Below, in pieces: positions 48,030 to 58,074 of a stretch of DNA of 64,000 nt. Position 1 is the first letter of the stretch; every line of letters starts with the position of its first letter. The DNA comes from Nageia nagi (lineage: Eukaryota > Pinophyta). The notes beneath the pieces are model-generated. The model was not told the DNA's origin and ran no database searches. It saw only the letters and a list, made by a program, of their open reading frames with translations. The stretch is from assembly GCA_050084985.1 (NCBI GenBank), contig JBITNC010000001.1:131006001-131070000 (forward strand), written 5' to 3'. The translations under genes and the position numbers were made by a program.

Positions 48030-48370
48030 AGCCCAGGGTCAACAGACCCTAGAGAACAACACATAGCAAATCAATGGGAGTGAGAGATAGATCCTAGAAT
48101 GAGAAGATAGTTCCTGAAGTGAGACAAAGCCCAATGGAAATAGTAAGCATAGCCCAAAGAACAAAAACTACTAAGTCCTAATATGTAGGAGGTAGTGCCC
48201 ATTTGCTAAGTCCCAGAGCCTAGGAAGTTATTCCTTCAGTCATCATATCCTAGAGCACAGAGTTTATTACTTCCTAGAGAAAAGATTATCTTCCAAGAGT
48301 TTTAAGGATCATTAGTGCTTAAAGAGAATATAGGATCCACTAACACCTAGATAAGAGATTAATATTTTCA
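48030..48370 (-). repeat. Element F left (3') LTR, second segment
   Basis: Continues the F LTR after insertion E. It aligns with about 57735-58074 and ends AATATTTTCA. Confidence 0.83.
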
Positions 48371-48502
48371 ATTGCCTACTTAATCTCCATGTCCAAATGA
48401 GAATATTTTCTCTATTGCAAAAAAACATAAATACAAAGAAAATAAAGTTAAATACATATGCAACATATACAGAGTCCAACTAGTGTCCTATATTAGTCAT
48501 GG

Positions 48503-51500
48503 TTTACCAACATTCTCCCCCTAAATTCCTAAGGTATGGACTCCAAGTTGGCTCTAAAAGTAGTAGAAATTATACCTAGGCAATAGTTTTGTAAACATGT
48601 CTACAATTTGAGCATCAATAGGATAGTGATAAAAATGGATAAAGACATCTTCAACCAAATCTCTCATAAAGTGATTGTGTATATCAATGTGCTTGTCCTG
48701 TTGTGAAATATTAGATTTTTGGTCATGGAAATCATGTTGAGATTATAATAGTGCATTGAAATGGATATCTCAATATCCATGCCCAAATATTCAAATAGAT
48801 TGGAAAGCCAAATGGCTTGTATGCAATTGGTGGAGGTAATAATATACTTAGGTTCTGTTGATGAAAGTATAATAGTGGATTGCTTCTTGTTGCTCTATGC
48901 GACCAAAGATTCTCCAAAGAAGAATCCATACCCTAACATACTCTTCTAGTCATCAATAAATCTAGCCCAATTAGCATCTATATAGGCCTATAACATTACC
49001 TAGTCTGATGATTTATATAGAGCACATATTGATGTGTGCCACTCATATAGTGTAGAATTGGCTGGGCTAAAATCCAATACATTTAATGTGGTGATTGCAT
49101 GAATTGAGCTACTTTTATAATAATAAACATGATGTCTAGCCTAGTAGTAATGAGATGCATAAGGCTACCTATCAAGGATTGATACATAGTGGCATCAACA
49201 TATGGAGAGGAGTTCTCCTTCAATAGCTTGGCTCCAACAATAGCTGGTGTATCAATGGGGCTACAATTTTGCATCTTGAAGTGAGCCAATAGATCTTCCA
49301 CATATTTGGACTAAGTGATCAAAATTCCAATGGAGGATTTCTTGACTAGAAGGAAAAGAAAATAATTCATCTCTCCAAGATCACTCATCTCAAATTCACT
49401 AATAATGGCATTCTTAAATTGATCTATCATAGCATTAGAGGTGCTAGTAAAAATGATATCATCAACATACAAGCATAGAATAAAGTTGTTACCTTTAACT
49501 TTTGTGTATAATGTGCTTTCCCCTGAGAATTTTTGATAACTATTTTTTTGAAGGTAGTTATCAATTTTGGTGTACCATGCCTGAGGTGCTTGTTTAAGGC
49601 CATAGAGAGCCTTTTTGATTTTATACACATTGTTTGCTTGATAAATAATAATAAATTCTTTAAGCTATTTAACATAAAAAATGTCCTTTAAATATCTATT
49701 AATGAAAGTGGATTTGACACCCATTTGATAGATTATCAATCCAAAATGAGAGGAAGGTGCAAGCAGATATCTCATAGTCTCTAGCTTGGCCACTAGGGTA
49801 AAGGTCTCATCATAATCCAACCCTTCCTTCTAAGCATATCCTTTAGCAACTAGATGAGCTTTGTGCTATGTAATACTCTCATTAGGATTATGCATCAATT
49901 TGTAAATATAGTTGACATGAATTACCTTTTTATCTTTAGGAGAAGTTACAAGCTCCCAAGTGTCATTCTTTTAGATTTGCTCAATCTCATCCTCCATGGC
50001 TTGCTTCCAATCCTCATTAATAGTAGCTTTAGTATATGAGGAAGGCTCAAAAAATGAAGCCATTAATACATAAGAGATATTTACCTCTTTATTTCCAACT
50101 CTGATTTGTGGTCAGGTTATTCTTTTGTTGAGCTCTTTATCTAGCATCAATGATGGAGGATGATAGTGGTCACTTGTGCACTTATTTTTGGTTGGTGGAG
50201 TATGAGTAGTAGGAGACTAGTTTGGCTATGCTTATTATGGTGAACTAGTAGCTGGTGAAGAAGGTGACGAAGGTTGAGAAGGAGGAGATGTAGTAGTATG
50301 AAGAGGTTCATAATCTTCATTAAGTTGGAATCTAGCAATGGTGTCTTCAACACCATTTTCTTGATTGGTTGTGTCCCCTTCTTCAAAAATCACATCCCTA
50401 CTGATGTGAATCTTTCCATTTAATGGATCATAACATATATAGGCCTTAGATGCTTTAGATTATCCCACTAACATTAATTTGATGGATTTCTCATCAAGCT
50501 TCTTCCTATTTTCTTTTGGTGCATGCATGAAACAAGCTGAGCCAAATATTCATAGATGAGAAATGTTTGGCTATACACCACACCAAGCTTCATAAGGGGT
50601 GGTGTCCTTTAAAACTTGAGTGGGACACCTATTTAGAATATAAATAGTAGTATGCACTACTTCACCTCAAAAACTAGTGGGAAGGCCCTTTTCTATTATC
50701 ATGCATCTAGCCATCTCAACAACTATTCAATTTTTCCATTCAGCCACTCCATTCTACTATGGAGTGTAGGTAGTTGTATATTGCCTAACAATATCATGTT
50801 GATGGCAAAATTTATTAAATTCATTAGAAATTAATTCTTGTCCTTTGTTAGTTTTGAACTTCTTAATAAAATAGCTAGATTATTTTTCAACAAGAGACTT
50901 AAATTTAACAAAAGTCTCAAAGGAATCAGACTTGTTTTGTAGTAAATAAAGCCAACTAATCCTAGAAAAATCATCAGTAAAGATGAGCATATATCTTGAC
51001 TTACCACCTTGGATGGGACTCTACATTGGTCTGCATAAGTCTACATGCACCATCTAAAGAGGGTACTTGGCCCTATATTAGTGCTTTGGAAACTTCACTT
51101 TGTGTTGCTTTCCTACAACACAAGTTTCATAGACCTCATTAGGTGTATGGGATATGGCAAGAAGGACTCTCACTAATTTGTGTAGATGATTATTGCATCT
51201 AGCCATCTCAACAATTGTTCAATTTTTTCATTTAGACACTCCATTCTATTATGAAGTGTACGTAGTTGTATATTGCCTAACAATATCATGTTGATGGAAA
51301 AATTTCTTAAATTCATTAGAAATGAATTCTCCTCCTTTGTCAATTTTGAACTTCTTAATAAAATAGATAGGTTGTTTTTCAACAAGAGACTTAAATTTAG
51401 CAAAAATCTTAAAGGAATCAAACTTATTTTGTAGAAAATAAAGCCAACTCATCCTAGAAAAATCCTTAGTAAAGATAAGCATATATCTTGACTTCCCACC

Positions 51501-53060
51501 TTGGTTGGGACTCTGCATTGATCCACAAAAGTCTACATGAACCATCTAAAGAGGGTACTTGGCCATGTATTGGTGCTTTTGAAACTTCACTCTATGTTGC
51601 TTTCCTACAACATAACTTAAATAAAACTCATTGGGTGTATGAGAGATGGCAAGAAGGCCTCTCACCAATTTGCGTAGATGATTCAATGAGTGAAAATTTA
51701 TATGATAAAATCTCCAATGCCATAATTAGGTAGAATCAATGGATGCTTTTAAACAACTTACTGCAGGTGTTAGACTAAGCATATACATCTTATTTTCATT
51801 CATATGGATGGTGGCTATAAGATGGTTAGTTTCCTCTTTTAATATGGTGCACCCTTTCCTTCTGAAGGTGGTTATATATCCCCTTATACTAAGCTAGCCA
51901 ATACTTAATAGATTATTCTTAAGGCTAGGAACAAAAAGAGTGCCATGCAGATAAAATATTTTACCATATTTAGACTTAAAGGCAATAGTCCCTCTACCAT
52001 AGATGTTAGCACTTTTGTTATCACCAAACCTAACTTGGCCTATGATATATGTGTCAACATTAATAAATAAGGCTTTTTTTCTAGTCATGGTTAGAGCATC
52101 CACTATCTAGGTACCATACATCTTCTTCTTTATCCTAGAAATTACTACAGATAGCATATTGAGCTTTAAGATTGGGATTCTTCTTCCAGCAACATGATTA
52201 TGTGTGACCATATTATTTATAGTAGTCATATTTTCTAGGGGTGTCATCTTGTGATCTTTCCTTAAAATGACCTCTTCCATGGCCTCTTCTACCTCTACCT
52301 TAGCTTCTACGATTGCTTCTTCCATGGGATGATCCACCTCTTCCATGAAAGGATGAAGAATAACTAGGATTTGAACAAGAGGGATCTTGACCCTTCATTT
52401 TTAACTATATTTGAATGGCTTGGTCCAAAGACTCAACTTTATCACTAATTTTATATTCATAGGTAGTCAAAATACCCTACAACTCTGCAAACATGAGTTG
52501 GGATAGGTCTTTTTCTTCTTTAATGGTAATGATAATAGGATCAAATCTTTTGGACAAGCTCTAGAGCACCTTTTTCATAATTCTAGTGTCTCCCACCTCT
52601 TCACCATGTGAATGGAGGGCATTTACAAGATCTTGGATCTTGGAAAAGAAGAAACTTATATTTTTTTCCTCTCGTATGAAGAGATTTGAACTCTTTCCTT
52701 AACAACTGGAACTTTACCACATGGACCTTGGCTGATCCATTGTATGCAGTCTCTAAGATCTCTCATGCTTCTTTAGAAGTCTTGCACTCTACAATTTTGG
52801 GGAAGATAGAGACATCTATCCTATATTGAATGGAAAATAATGCATTAGCATCCTTCTTATGATTCTCCAACACTTCTTTCTTCTCATTTACAATCATGGC
52901 TGTAAAGGCAACTTCATCTAAGTCAATAAAACCTTGGGAAATAAATGTCCACAAGTCTTGAGACATAAGAAATATTTGCATCTGGATGCACGAGTACTTG
53001 TAATGGTCTCTACTAAAAAATGGGAATCTACAACTATAATGAATTTTCTAGCTCGGAATC
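48503..53060 (-). pseudogene. gag-pol of element F (Copia)
   Basis: Read leftward: gag with MSQDLWTFISQGFIDLDE (52981) and KFQLLRKEFKSLHTREEKNI, a Gly/Arg/His-rich knuckle region (about 52380-52240), and a protease DSGCSNHD. Integrase follows with MVHVDFCGSMQSPNQGGKSR and KFKIDKGGEFISNEF. RT has KKALYGLKQAPQAWYTKID and YVDDIIFTSTS (49628-49311). A faint RNase H ends IVDMFTKLLP near 48570. The pol stop overlaps AGGGGGAGAATGTTGG near 48503-48520. The integrase is disrupted by an internal duplication (separate entry) and stops are frequent. Confidence 0.83.
50703..51683. repeat. 492-bp tandem duplication within element F integrase
   Basis: 50703-51194 and 51195 to about 51683 are direct copies with the same start (GCATCTAGCCATCTCAACAA) and the same end (TGTAGATGATT / CGTAGATGATT). 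They differ at perhaps 8-10% of sites, so the duplication is old but later than the element's coding origin. Confidence 0.88.
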
Positions 53061-53082
53061 CATTTAACCTAATAAATCTCAT

Positions 53083-53096
53083 ACTCTAATACTAAT
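53083..53096 (-). other. Degenerate primer-binding site of element F
   Basis: The minus strand beside the LTR reads TTAGTATTAGAGTA, which is TTGGTATCAGAGCA with three transitions (initiator-Met type). Confidence 0.65.
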
Positions 53097-53351
53097 TGAA
53101 GATTTTGAAAAGAAGAGAACAAATAATGTGTATAGCTAGAGCATAACGAGGCTAACCATAGGTAGAATAAAAAATGAGATAAATTTGAAGACCAAAATAT
53201 ATGTATTATAGAGAAGTAAAATATTACACAACTCTCTTGGAGCTACTAGAAGAAAATATACAGCTCTTGTGTACTTCCTGTTCCACCACCATCATCAGAT
53301 TTACACATAGACTTTTTATACTTATACTAAGATAAAATATTATATGCCTAC
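53097..53351 (-). repeat. Element F right (5') LTR, first segment
   Basis: Aligns with 38506 to about 38770. It is interrupted by G after CCTAC. Confidence 0.83.
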
Positions 53352-53696
53352 TGTTGATTAGGATTGTGTAATATATCTGCTGTGAACAATCTTAACCAAA
53401 GTAAATCAACAACAGACTATAGTGACAGTTTGATCTCTGGAGAAGGCCGGTTCCTTATCTATTGGGCGTAGAAAAAGTAACAGGAAAGGAAATAAAAAGG
53501 AGTAGAGTGCAAGGAATTTAAGAAAAAGGGTTAGGGTAACAAGAGAGAAAGCAAAGTAATAGGAAAGGAAATAAAAAGGAGTAGAGTGCGAGGAATTTAA
53601 GCAAAAAAGCTTAGGGTAACAAGAGAGAAAGCAAAGGTGGATCACTAGTTCAGCGTGGGCTTTCACAGTGTGTGAAACCTTGGTCTGAATCTAGTG
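53352..53696 (-). repeat. Left terminal repeat of G (one arm plus loop)
   Basis: A 297-bp arm (53352-53648) and a 42-nt loop (53649-53690), then CTAGTG, after which similarity to the other LTR stops. The arm contains two tandem units of about 78 bp (AGGAAAGGAAATAAAAAGGA core). The loop is inverted relative to the right LTR. Confidence 0.85.
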
Positions 53697-54109
53697 TAGC
53701 AGCTACAGTACAAGCTCTCACTCTCTAATAGTTTCCCAGCTTTACTCTACCATGTAGCAGACATAGTTATACTAGCAACTCGCAATTATCATTCAGGAAA
53801 CAAGTCAAGCTGCCACGATGTAACCAAATTAAGAATGACAATTACGAGTGCTAGACAAGAAAGGTCAAGATGGTATCATATTACTGATAAAAACTACAGG
53901 TCTTCAAGAACAAATGTAAAGAGAAATACTAGGGCTTCTGACCCCTTTTCCACTTTATTTTAATATACTTATACTGCAGTAACAACAGTTACAAGAATTG
54001 CAGAATAGAAATGTTTACAAAAATGGCTTCAAGATTCTAGCCTTCTTTTAACTGATACTACCTACATACGCCACTTGGTAGAATATTACAAAAATGGGGT
54101 AGATTGCAG

Positions 54110-54740
54110 ATGATACTGTGATCTGACCTCTTGTTGGCATCATCTTTACCATGATGTTCTATTTACTAGCTCCAGCTATTTGATCCCCCTTTATTGACCT
54201 CATCTCTACATTTCGGAATGCTCTACTCACCAGCTCTGGCTATTCGATCACTCCTCGCTGACCTCATCACTTCCAGGACCTGATTTTATTCAAAAATGTG
54301 AACATCATTCTCCCTATGACATCATCTCTTACCTTTGGAATGTTTTACTCACTGGCTCCGGCTATTTGATCACTCCTTACTGACCTCATCACTTCCGGGC
54401 TCCAATTTTGGGTTAAGGCTCGAAATCGCTGATGTCATCTCTTCCGGAATGCTTTATTTACTGACCCCAACTTCTCAATTCCCCTTGCTGACCTCATCAT
54501 CTCCGGAACCTAGTCTTTACCAAAATGTGACTATCTTATCCTCCTCGATGTCATCATTTTATTCCGGAATGCTTTACTTCCGAAACACTTAATTTACGGG
54601 CTCCGGCTTCTTTGATTATCTCTTGCTGACCTCACCTCCTCCAGAACCCGGGCTTTTCCACAACTGAGCTTCATCCTTTCTTCTATGACATCATCATTTC
54701 ATTCTAGAATGCTTTATCTACTGACTCCAGCCTATTTTGT
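54110..54740. repeat. About 130-bp degenerate tandem repeat, G 3' UTR
   Basis: About five units share GCTGACCTCATCA, TTCCGGAATGCTTTA and ACTGGCTCCGGCT. It is more GC-rich than its surroundings. It lies between the integrase fragment and the 3' terminal repeat, the same relative place as the arrays of B. Confidence 0.75.
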
Positions 54741-54767
54741 TTGCTCCCAAAAAAACTCCTGGGGATC

Positions 54768-55060
54768 TTAAAATGAACTCATGATTGCAAGTAAGGTACA
54801 CCAGGGCTCTAATAAAGAATTTATTATGTATGAATATACATTATGGCGACCTCTGGGGGAAAATTTCACCTTTATCAAAGAGGAATTTAGAACCCAGTCT
54901 GAAAAAATAATACCAAAAATAATACCAACGCATTTCATTACTACATAGGGTCCGGACCACATGGATTTGAATTTTTTGTGTTTCCTCGGTTTAGCTCTAT
55001 CCTCATCCCATTTCAATACTAAATCTCCTTCTCTGAAAATATCCGAAGTTGATTTTCGAC
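54768..55060 (-). pseudogene. Integrase C-terminal (GPY/F) fragment of G
   Basis: The minus-strand frame gives EGDLVLKWDEDRAKPRKHKK and MWSGPYVVMKCVG, the GPY/F module of Ty3/Gypsy integrase. It follows gag after only about 450 bp, so the pol segment between was deleted. A stop-free 82-codon piece is at 55016-54768. Confidence 0.72.
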
Positions 55061-55481
55061 CATCGAACCACCTTTTACTATTTCATTTCTTCTCCAGAGG
55101 TCTTGATATGATTAATTTCGGAGCTCTTTTGGGATTCAACTTTTCTTTCCGGAATACCGGAGACTAGGGGTTTTTCCTTGATCTTGTTTCCATAGCAAAA
55201 CCTCCTATACCCACTGGTGCAAAATTCATCAGGTTCACATCTCAGTTTATGTCGTCAACTACACCAGGTGGAGGAATGCCCCCACTTCTTGATAAATATT
55301 CTTGGTATTGATAAACAAGACATGTGGTTTGTTCATGAGCATTATTGCAGGCCAAACACCAACCAGTGGCTGACCCTGAAGAGGAAGCTTGGCTTACATC
55401 CTCATTCAACACATTCTGAGCCTCTTCTACAGTAGGATAAGGATATCTTCTTGTATTGCTTTGTCTACGTAGAATGGTAAT

Positions 55482-56498
55482 CTAGTTTGCCATATTTCTA
55501 CATAAGTTTCGGAGTTCCTGAATCTCTATCGACGAGGCTACCCCTTGATTCATATTAGGCTGACGAGGGGCTAGTAAGGCCAAGGGAGCTCTAGGGACTG
55601 GCAAGGTTGATGGCCACTGTTGGACAGGGGTGGGGATACTAGCCAGTGGTGGAGCCAAACTAATTGCTTGAGGTCTCAAAATTTGCTGTTGGGCGGTTAT
55701 TGGAAAATAAGGCATTGGCATGCGACTTGGCAATTTCCCAACTGCAATAAGACAGGATTCAGCATATACTGCTTGTCTATAGGCCTCCGGGAAAGTATTT
55801 ACTCTAGAATTTTGGATTTGTAGAGAGAGATCTGGAGGAAAGGCTCTCAGGTAATACATTAAGGCTTGAAATTGCTGAGGCTTGACTAGCATGGGGACTC
55901 TCACCCAAGTTTTTTGGAATCTAATATTGAAATCAGGGATATTTTCTTGCTCATATCTTTTGATTGAAGTGAACTGTGTTAACAAGGAAAAGGGATCTCC
56001 TAATTCATTAAATTCCAAGATAAAGGGCTCTGCCATATGAGCCCAAGTGTTTATAGATCTGTTAGGAAGGCCCCTGTACCAATCTAGGACCTTTCCCTTG
56101 AAAAACTGAGCCAATAATCTCACCATGACATCTTCATGTTGGATATTATGAATCTTCGCTAGGCTAGCTACATCAACATAATGCTCGTAAGCCATTTTCT
56201 CTGAAGTTGCATCAAACTCCAGAAGGGTTTTGAAAACATTTGCTGGGATGTCATGCAACACCGCCAGGGCTATTGGTACTCCATTGTCCCATTCTGGATA
56301 AATATTTTGAGCTAGATTAGCCATTTTAGGAGAGGTATTTCTAGTGTGAATATTGGATGATTCTATCTTGGTAAAGGATTTTAGGGAGCTGATACTATTC
56401 AGAGACTTGGACTTGATCAGGGTCTTTCTCTTAGGAGTATCTAACATTCTAAAATCCAGTGCTTCTTTTGCTGCTCTAGTTTTAGATCTTGTCCACAT
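55482..56498 (-). CDS. gag of element G (338 codons, open)
   Basis: The longest uninterrupted ORF in the window. It begins MWTRSKTRAAKEALDFRM with a basic N-terminus. The Retrotrans_gag region is at about residues 105-225: VLDWYRGLPNRSINTWAHM, FILEFNELGDPFSLLTQF and RYEQENIPDFNIRFQKTW. It ends in a Pro/Leu/Ala-rich segment. After the stop, another frame contains WCLACNNAHEQTTC, probably the zinc knuckle, so the natural gag was longer and this one is truncated by a stop. ATG 56498 is about 120 bp inside the PBS. Role: particle coat for element RNA, with other proteins supplied in trans. Confidence 0.82.
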   Translation of the reverse strand: MWTRSKTRAAKEALDFRMLDTPKRKTLIKSKSLNSISSLKSFTKIESSNIHTRNTSPKMANLAQNIYPEWDNGVPIALAVLHDIPANVFKTLLEFDATSEKMAYEHYVDVASLAKIHNIQHEDVMVRLLAQFFKGKVLDWYRGLPNRSINTWAHMAEPFILEFNELGDPFSLLTQFTSIKRYEQENIPDFNIRFQKTWVRVPMLVKPQQFQALMYYLRAFPPDLSLQIQNSRVNTFPEAYRQAVYAESCLIAVGKLPSRMPMPYFPITAQQQILRPQAISLAPPLASIPTPVQQWPSTLPVPRAPLALLAPRQPNMNQGVASSIEIQELRNLCRNMAN

Positions 56499-56617
56499 AA
56501 ACTCTAGGTCGCAAAAGAAAGTGACAGGTTCAAAAGCACATATGATATTTACAAATAATTTGCTTTAATACATACCATAGATAGTGCTTCAGCAGAGTCG
56601 CCAATAAGTTTCTTCGT

Positions 56618-56635
56618 GTCCCACCGGGCGTGCCA
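56618..56635 (-). other. Primer-binding site of element G
   Basis: The minus strand reads TGGCACGCCCGGTGGGAC, resembling Gypsy-type PBSs beginning TGGCGC. It is 11 nt from the LTR edge, which is unusually far. The tRNA was not identified. Confidence 0.6.
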
Positions 56636-56646
56636 AAAAGAAATAC

Positions 56647-57282
56647 TATTGATTAGGATTGTGTAATATATGCACCGTGAACAATCTTAACCAAAGTAAA
56701 TCAAGAATAGACTATAGTGACAGTCTGATCTCCGGAGAAGGCCGGTTCCTTATCTATTAGGTGTAGAAAAAGTAACAGGAAAGGAAATAAAAAGGAGTAG
56801 AGTGCGAGGAATTTAAGCAAAAGGGTTAGGGTAACAAGAGAGAAAGCAAAGTAACAGGAAAGGAAATAAAAAGGAGAAGAGTGTGAGGAATTTAAGCAAA
56901 AAGGCTTAGGGTAACAAGAGAGAAAGCAAAGGTGGATCACTAGATTCAGACCAAGGTTTCACACACTGTGAAAGCCCGCGCTGAACTAGTGATCCACCTT
57001 TGCTTTCTCTCTTGTTACCCTAAGCCTTTTTGCTTAAATTCCTCACACTCTGCTCCTTTTTATTTCCTTTCCTGTTACTTTGCTTTCTCTCTTGTTACCC
57101 TAACCCTTTTGCTTAAATTCCTCGCACTCTACTCCTTTTTATTTCCTTTCCTGTTACTTTTTCTACACCCAATAGATAAGGAAATGGCCTTCTCCAAAGA
57201 TCAGACTGTCACTATAGTCTATTCTTGATTTACTTTGGTTAAGATTGTTCACGACGCATATATTACACAATCCTAATCAACA
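56647..57282 (-). repeat. Palindromic 5' LTR of G
   Basis: Two inverted arms of exactly 297 bp each (56647-56943 and 56986-57282) flank a 42-nt loop (56944-56985). Arm-to-arm mismatches are few. ORFs on both strands here (56940-56701 and 56968-57228) are translations of the same arm. Confidence 0.9.
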
Positions 57283-57287
57283 CCTAC

Positions 57288-58074
57288 TACTTATTCAAAA
57301 TACCATTAAATGCAGCATGGCTCCATGCATACATTCTATCATACTTTTTAGAAGGAGAAGAGAAAGCCCATGCCCTTGTATGCATGACATATGAAATACA
57401 TTAAATGGTTACAGAAGGTAGCTAAACCATTTTTATACAAAAATGTTAATTCTAGTGTTCAAAAACTAGTGTTGATAGTTAAGTATTTAATTTTGGGGTA
57501 GAAATGCCCTAAATGAACTTTTTTGGAGTGTTAATCTAGGTTTTGGTGTAAGAGGGACATCATAGCACAATAATACTAAAGATTCGAGGTCTAAAATAGT
57601 GAGGCTACTCACCCAAAATAGCGGGTGTTAACAATACCCATAGTCTAGAAGATAAAACAACACCCAAATATAGATCCTAAATTTCAATAGTGCCTAGAGA
57701 TAAATAGAACCCAAAGCTAATCAATAAGTACTAGAGCCCAAGGTCAATAGATCTTAGAGAATAACATAAAGCAAATTAGTAGGAGTGAGAGATAGATCTT
57801 ATAATGAGAAGATAATTCCTTGAGTGAGACAAAGCCAGGTGGAAACAATAAATGCAACCCAAAGAACACAAATTACTAAATCTTGATCTCTAGGTGGTAG
57901 TGCCCATTTGCTAAACTCAAAGCCCAAGAAGTAATTCCTTTAGTCATCATATCTTAGAATGTGGGATTTGTTACTATCTAGGAAAAAGATTATCTCCCTA
58001 GAGTTTTGAGGATCGTTAGTGCCTAGAGAGAAGACAAGAGCCAATAACATTCAAACATAAGATTAATATTTTCA
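57288..58074 (-). repeat. Element F right (5') LTR, second segment
   Basis: Resumes the F LTR after G, with a minus-strand TATAAAAATGG near 57432-57443. It ends AATATTTTCA and is followed by TSD CCATT (58075-58079). Confidence 0.85.

Larger units (their letters stand above)
53352..57282 (-). mobile_element. Element G: non-autonomous Ty3/Gypsy derivative with palindromic LTR
   Basis: Outer ends TGTTGATTAGG and CCTAATCAACA are flanked by an exact TSD CCTAC (53347-53351 and 57283-57287) inside the right LTR of F. Read on the minus strand: a palindromic 5' LTR (57282-56647), PBS, an intact gag, a fragment of integrase C-terminus, a repeat-rich 3' UTR, and a left copy consisting of one LTR arm plus the loop. 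Protease, RT, RNase H and the integrase core are missing. Confidence 0.85.
38506..58074 (-). mobile_element. Element F: Ty1/Copia retrotransposon, with E and G nested in its LTRs
   Basis: The LTRs start TGATGATTTTG / TGAAGATTTTG and end AATATTTTCA on the plus strand. The left LTR is 38506-39218 plus 48030-48370; the right LTR is 53097-53351 plus 57288-58074. The two pieces of each LTR join cleanly when nested elements E and G are removed. The exact TSD CCATT flanks the outer ends. The interior (48371-53096) codes on the minus strand in the order gag-PR-IN-RT-RH, which defines Copia. Confidence 0.88.

Noticed and set aside
53406-53666. ORFs repeated at 53406-53666, 56701-56940 and 56968-57228
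   Set aside because: All three are the same G terminal-repeat arm read in either orientation; the Leu/Phe/Ser-rich product comes from purine-rich DNA.
53352-57282. Element G as a DNA transposon because of its inverted termini
   Set aside because: The 5-bp TSD, PBS, gag and integrase GPY/F module show an LTR retrotransposon; the inverted termini follow from the palindromic LTR.
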